Below, piece by piece: positions 44,144-45,910 of a DNA stretch of 45,910 bases. The position numbers and the translations under genes are program-made. Origin of the DNA: Sphingobium indicum BiD32 (lineage in GTDB: Bacteria; Pseudomonadota; Alphaproteobacteria; Sphingomonadales; Sphingomonadaceae). The stretch's first letter is position 1, and each line of letters begins with the position of its first letter. The stretch is taken from assembly GCF_000382885.1 (NCBI RefSeq), contig NZ_CAVK010000014.1:1-45910 (forward strand), read 5' to 3'. A model generated the notes under the pieces. That model saw nothing but the letters and a program-made list of their open reading frames with translations. It had not been told where the DNA came from and made no database searches.

Positions 44144-45856
44144 ATGCCCGTAACCATTCCCCGCCGCGCCTATGCTGGAATGTTTGGCCCCACAACGGGT
44201 GACCGCGTGCGACTGGGCGACTCTTCCCTCCTTATCCGGGTCGAGGATGACCTGACCGCCTATGGCGAGGAGGTGAAGTTCGGCGGGGGCAAGGTAATCC
44301 GCGATGGCATGGGACAAAGTCAGATAAGCCGCGCCGACGGCGCGCCAGACACGGTCATCACCAACGCGCTGATCCTGGACCATTGGGGCATCGTCAAGGC
44401 GGACGTGTCGATCCGCGACGGGCGCATCGCAGCGATCGGCAAGGCGGGCAACCCGGACGTCCAGCCCGGCGTCAATATTCCCATCGGTCCCGGCACGGAG
44501 ATCATCGCGGGCGAAGGGCGCATCCTGACCGCTGGCGGCATCGACGCGCATATCCATTTTATCTGCCCGCAACAGGTGGAGGAAGCGCTCAATGCCGGCA
44601 TCACCACCATGTTGGGCGGCGGCACCGGCCCGGCGCATGGCACGCTGGCGACCACCTGTACGCCGGGCAGCTGGCACATTGGGCGGATGTTGCAGGCGCT
44701 CGAAACCATGCCGATGAATTTCGGCCTGATGGGCAAGGGCAATGCCAGCCAGCCTGCCGCGCTGGTCGAGATGATCCGCGCGGGCGCCTGTGGCCTAAAG
44801 CTGCACGAGGATTGGGGCACAACGCCCGCCGCCATCGACTGCTGCCTGTCGGTCGCGGACGAGTATGACATTCAGGTCGCGATCCATACCGATACGCTCA
44901 ACGAAGCGGGCTTTGTCGAAAGCACGATCGGCGCGTTCAAGGGGCGCACGATCCACGCCTTCCATACCGAGGGTGCGGGCGGCGGCCATGCGCCCGACAT
45001 CATCAAGCTGGCGGGGCTGCCCAATGTCCTGCCCTCCTCCACCAACCCGACCCGGCCCTATACCGTCAACACGATCGAGGAACATCTCGACATGCTGATG
45101 GTGTGCCACCATCTCGACCCGCGCATTGCCGAAGATGTCGCCTTTGCCGACAGCCGCATCCGCAAGGAGACGATCGCGGCGGAGGATATTCTACACGATC
45201 TGGGCGCTTTCTCGATGATGTCGTCGGACAGCCAGGCGATGGGCCGCGTGGGTGAGACGATCATCCGCTGCTGGCAGAGCGCCGACAAGATGAAGCAGCA
45301 ACGCGGGAGCCTTGGCACGGACGACGCGGACAGCGACAATTTCCGCGTCAAACGCTATATCGCCAAATATACGATCAACCCGGCCATCGCCCATGGAATC
45401 AGCCATATCGTCGGCTCGATCGCGGTCGGGAAGCTCGCCGATCTGGTGCTGTGGTCGCCCGCCTTCTTCGCGGTGAAGCCCGATCTGGTCATCAAGGGCG
45501 GCAGCATCGCCACCGCGCCGATGGGCGATCCCAATGCCAGCATCCCCACGCCCCAGCCAGTCCATTACCGCCCGATGTTCGGCGGCATGGGCCGTGCGGG
45601 CGCTTTGTCGGCGGTGCATTTCGTGTCGGCGGCGGGGATCGCGGAAGGGATCGGCGAGCGGCTGCAACTGGCCCGGCCGCTGGAGGCGGTGCGCAATACG
45701 CGCGGCGGGATCGGGAAGGCGTCGATGCTATTGAACGACGCGATGCCCGATATTCAGGTCGACCCCGAAACCTATGAAGTGCGGGCCGATGGCGAATTGT
45801 TGACCTGCGAACCGGCGACCGTATTGCCCTTCGCGCAACGCTATTTTTTGTTCTGA
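44144..45856 (+). CDS. ureC: Urease alpha (catalytic) subunit
   Basis: 570 aa from ATG 44144 with GGAGGG seven bases upstream; an in-frame start at 44102 is less likely. The dinickel site is complete and shifted by two from the Klebsiella numbering: H136 and H138 (DAHIHF), carbamylated K219 (GLKLHEDWG), H221, H248, H274, flap C321-H322 (VCHHLDP) and D362 (SSDSQAMG). The enzyme hydrolyses urea to ammonia and carbamate. ureE, ureF and ureG are expected beyond the right edge. Urea could come from the ureohydrolase in the same window; the ABC uptake system is broken here. Confidence 0.98.
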   Translation: MPVTIPRRAYAGMFGPTTGDRVRLGDSSLLIRVEDDLTAYGEEVKFGGGKVIRDGMGQSQISRADGAPDTVITNALILDHWGIVKADVSIRDGRIAAIGKAGNPDVQPGVNIPIGPGTEIIAGEGRILTAGGIDAHIHFICPQQVEEALNAGITTMLGGGTGPAHGTLATTCTPGSWHIGRMLQALETMPMNFGLMGKGNASQPAALVEMIRAGACGLKLHEDWGTTPAAIDCCLSVADEYDIQVAIHTDTLNEAGFVESTIGAFKGRTIHAFHTEGAGGGHAPDIIKLAGLPNVLPSSTNPTRPYTVNTIEEHLDMLMVCHHLDPRIAEDVAFADSRIRKETIAAEDILHDLGAFSMMSSDSQAMGRVGETIIRCWQSADKMKQQRGSLGTDDADSDNFRVKRYIAKYTINPAIAHGISHIVGSIAVGKLADLVLWSPAFFAVKPDLVIKGGSIATAPMGDPNASIPTPQPVHYRPMFGGMGRAGALSAVHFVSAAGIAEGIGERLQLARPLEAVRNTRGGIGKASMLLNDAMPDIQVDPETYEVRADGELLTCEPATVLPFAQRYFLF

Positions 45857-45878
45857 TGGGTCAGCTCACTTTCTCGAT

Positions 45879-45897
45879 CCTCCCCTTTAGGGGGAGG
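45879..45897. repeat. Hairpin CCTCCCC-TTTAG-GGGGAGG after ureC
   Basis: A 7-bp inverted repeat lies 23 bases after the ureC stop. It has no T tail. Its form resembles short GC-rich dispersed palindromes found between genes in this group, or a weak terminator or processing site within the urease operon. Confidence 0.45.
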
Positions 45898-45910
45898 TGG
45901 CTGGCCAAAG

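Overview
The window reads as chromosomal DNA of an alphaproteobacterium, most likely a sphingomonad (Sphingomonadales; Sphingobium, Sphingomonas or Novosphingobium-like). This rests on the high GC content, a large OAR-type TonB receptor paired with a TPR-sulfotransferase, NodT-type efflux genes, and Caulobacter-like xylose genes. I saw no transposase, integrase, tRNA, rRNA or CRISPR array.

Layout. (1) 1-6382: the start of an OmpR-type response regulator (minus), divergent from a three-gene RND efflux operon (adaptor, pump, outer-membrane channel). Three GATAC direct repeats at exactly 10-bp spacing lie between them. (2) 6489-12660: a secreted ThuA-like protein, a two-domain MaoC-like dehydratase, a GH2 beta-galactosidase-like enzyme and a TetR regulator. 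(3) 12837-16242: a tryptophan-tryptophylquinone (TTQ) amine dehydrogenase operon in the order heavy chain, MauE, MauD, light chain, cytochrome c, closed by a strong bidirectional terminator. (4) 16321-21454: the TonB receptor and the divergent TPR-sulfotransferase. (5) 21442-25795: nitrogen genes, namely an APC permease, an agmatinase-type ureohydrolase, an Ldh2-family reductase, urtE of the urea ABC transporter and a 21-codon tail of urtD. (6) About 25798-40943: a xyloglucan-use island holding GH3, a LacI regulator, a sugar/H+ symporter, xylB, xylX, and an operon GH74-GH35-GH31-GH29. (7) A KefB-type cation/proton antiporter. (8) 42587-45856: urease genes ureD, ureA, ureB, ureC.

How the genes work together. 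The island encodes enzymes that could take xyloglucan apart: a GH74 endo-xyloglucanase, GH29 alpha-fucosidase, GH35 beta-galactosidase, GH31 alpha-xylosidase and GH3 beta-glucosidase. Released xylose would enter through the MFS symporter and be oxidised by the Weimberg-pathway enzymes XylB and XylX. Three copies of a LacI-type operator (TGRTANCGNTATCR) sit in the GH3/lacI gap, in the xylX/GH74 gap and upstream of the distant GH2 gene, suggesting one regulon.

Two lesions stand out. The island's GH3 gene runs directly into the tail of urtD: GH3 has lost its C-terminal domain, and urtA, urtB, urtC and most of urtD are missing between urtE and the urease genes. GH74 is split by one extra T in a T7 tract that separates its two catalytic aspartates. 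Both could be real mutations or, less interestingly, assembly or sequencing errors.
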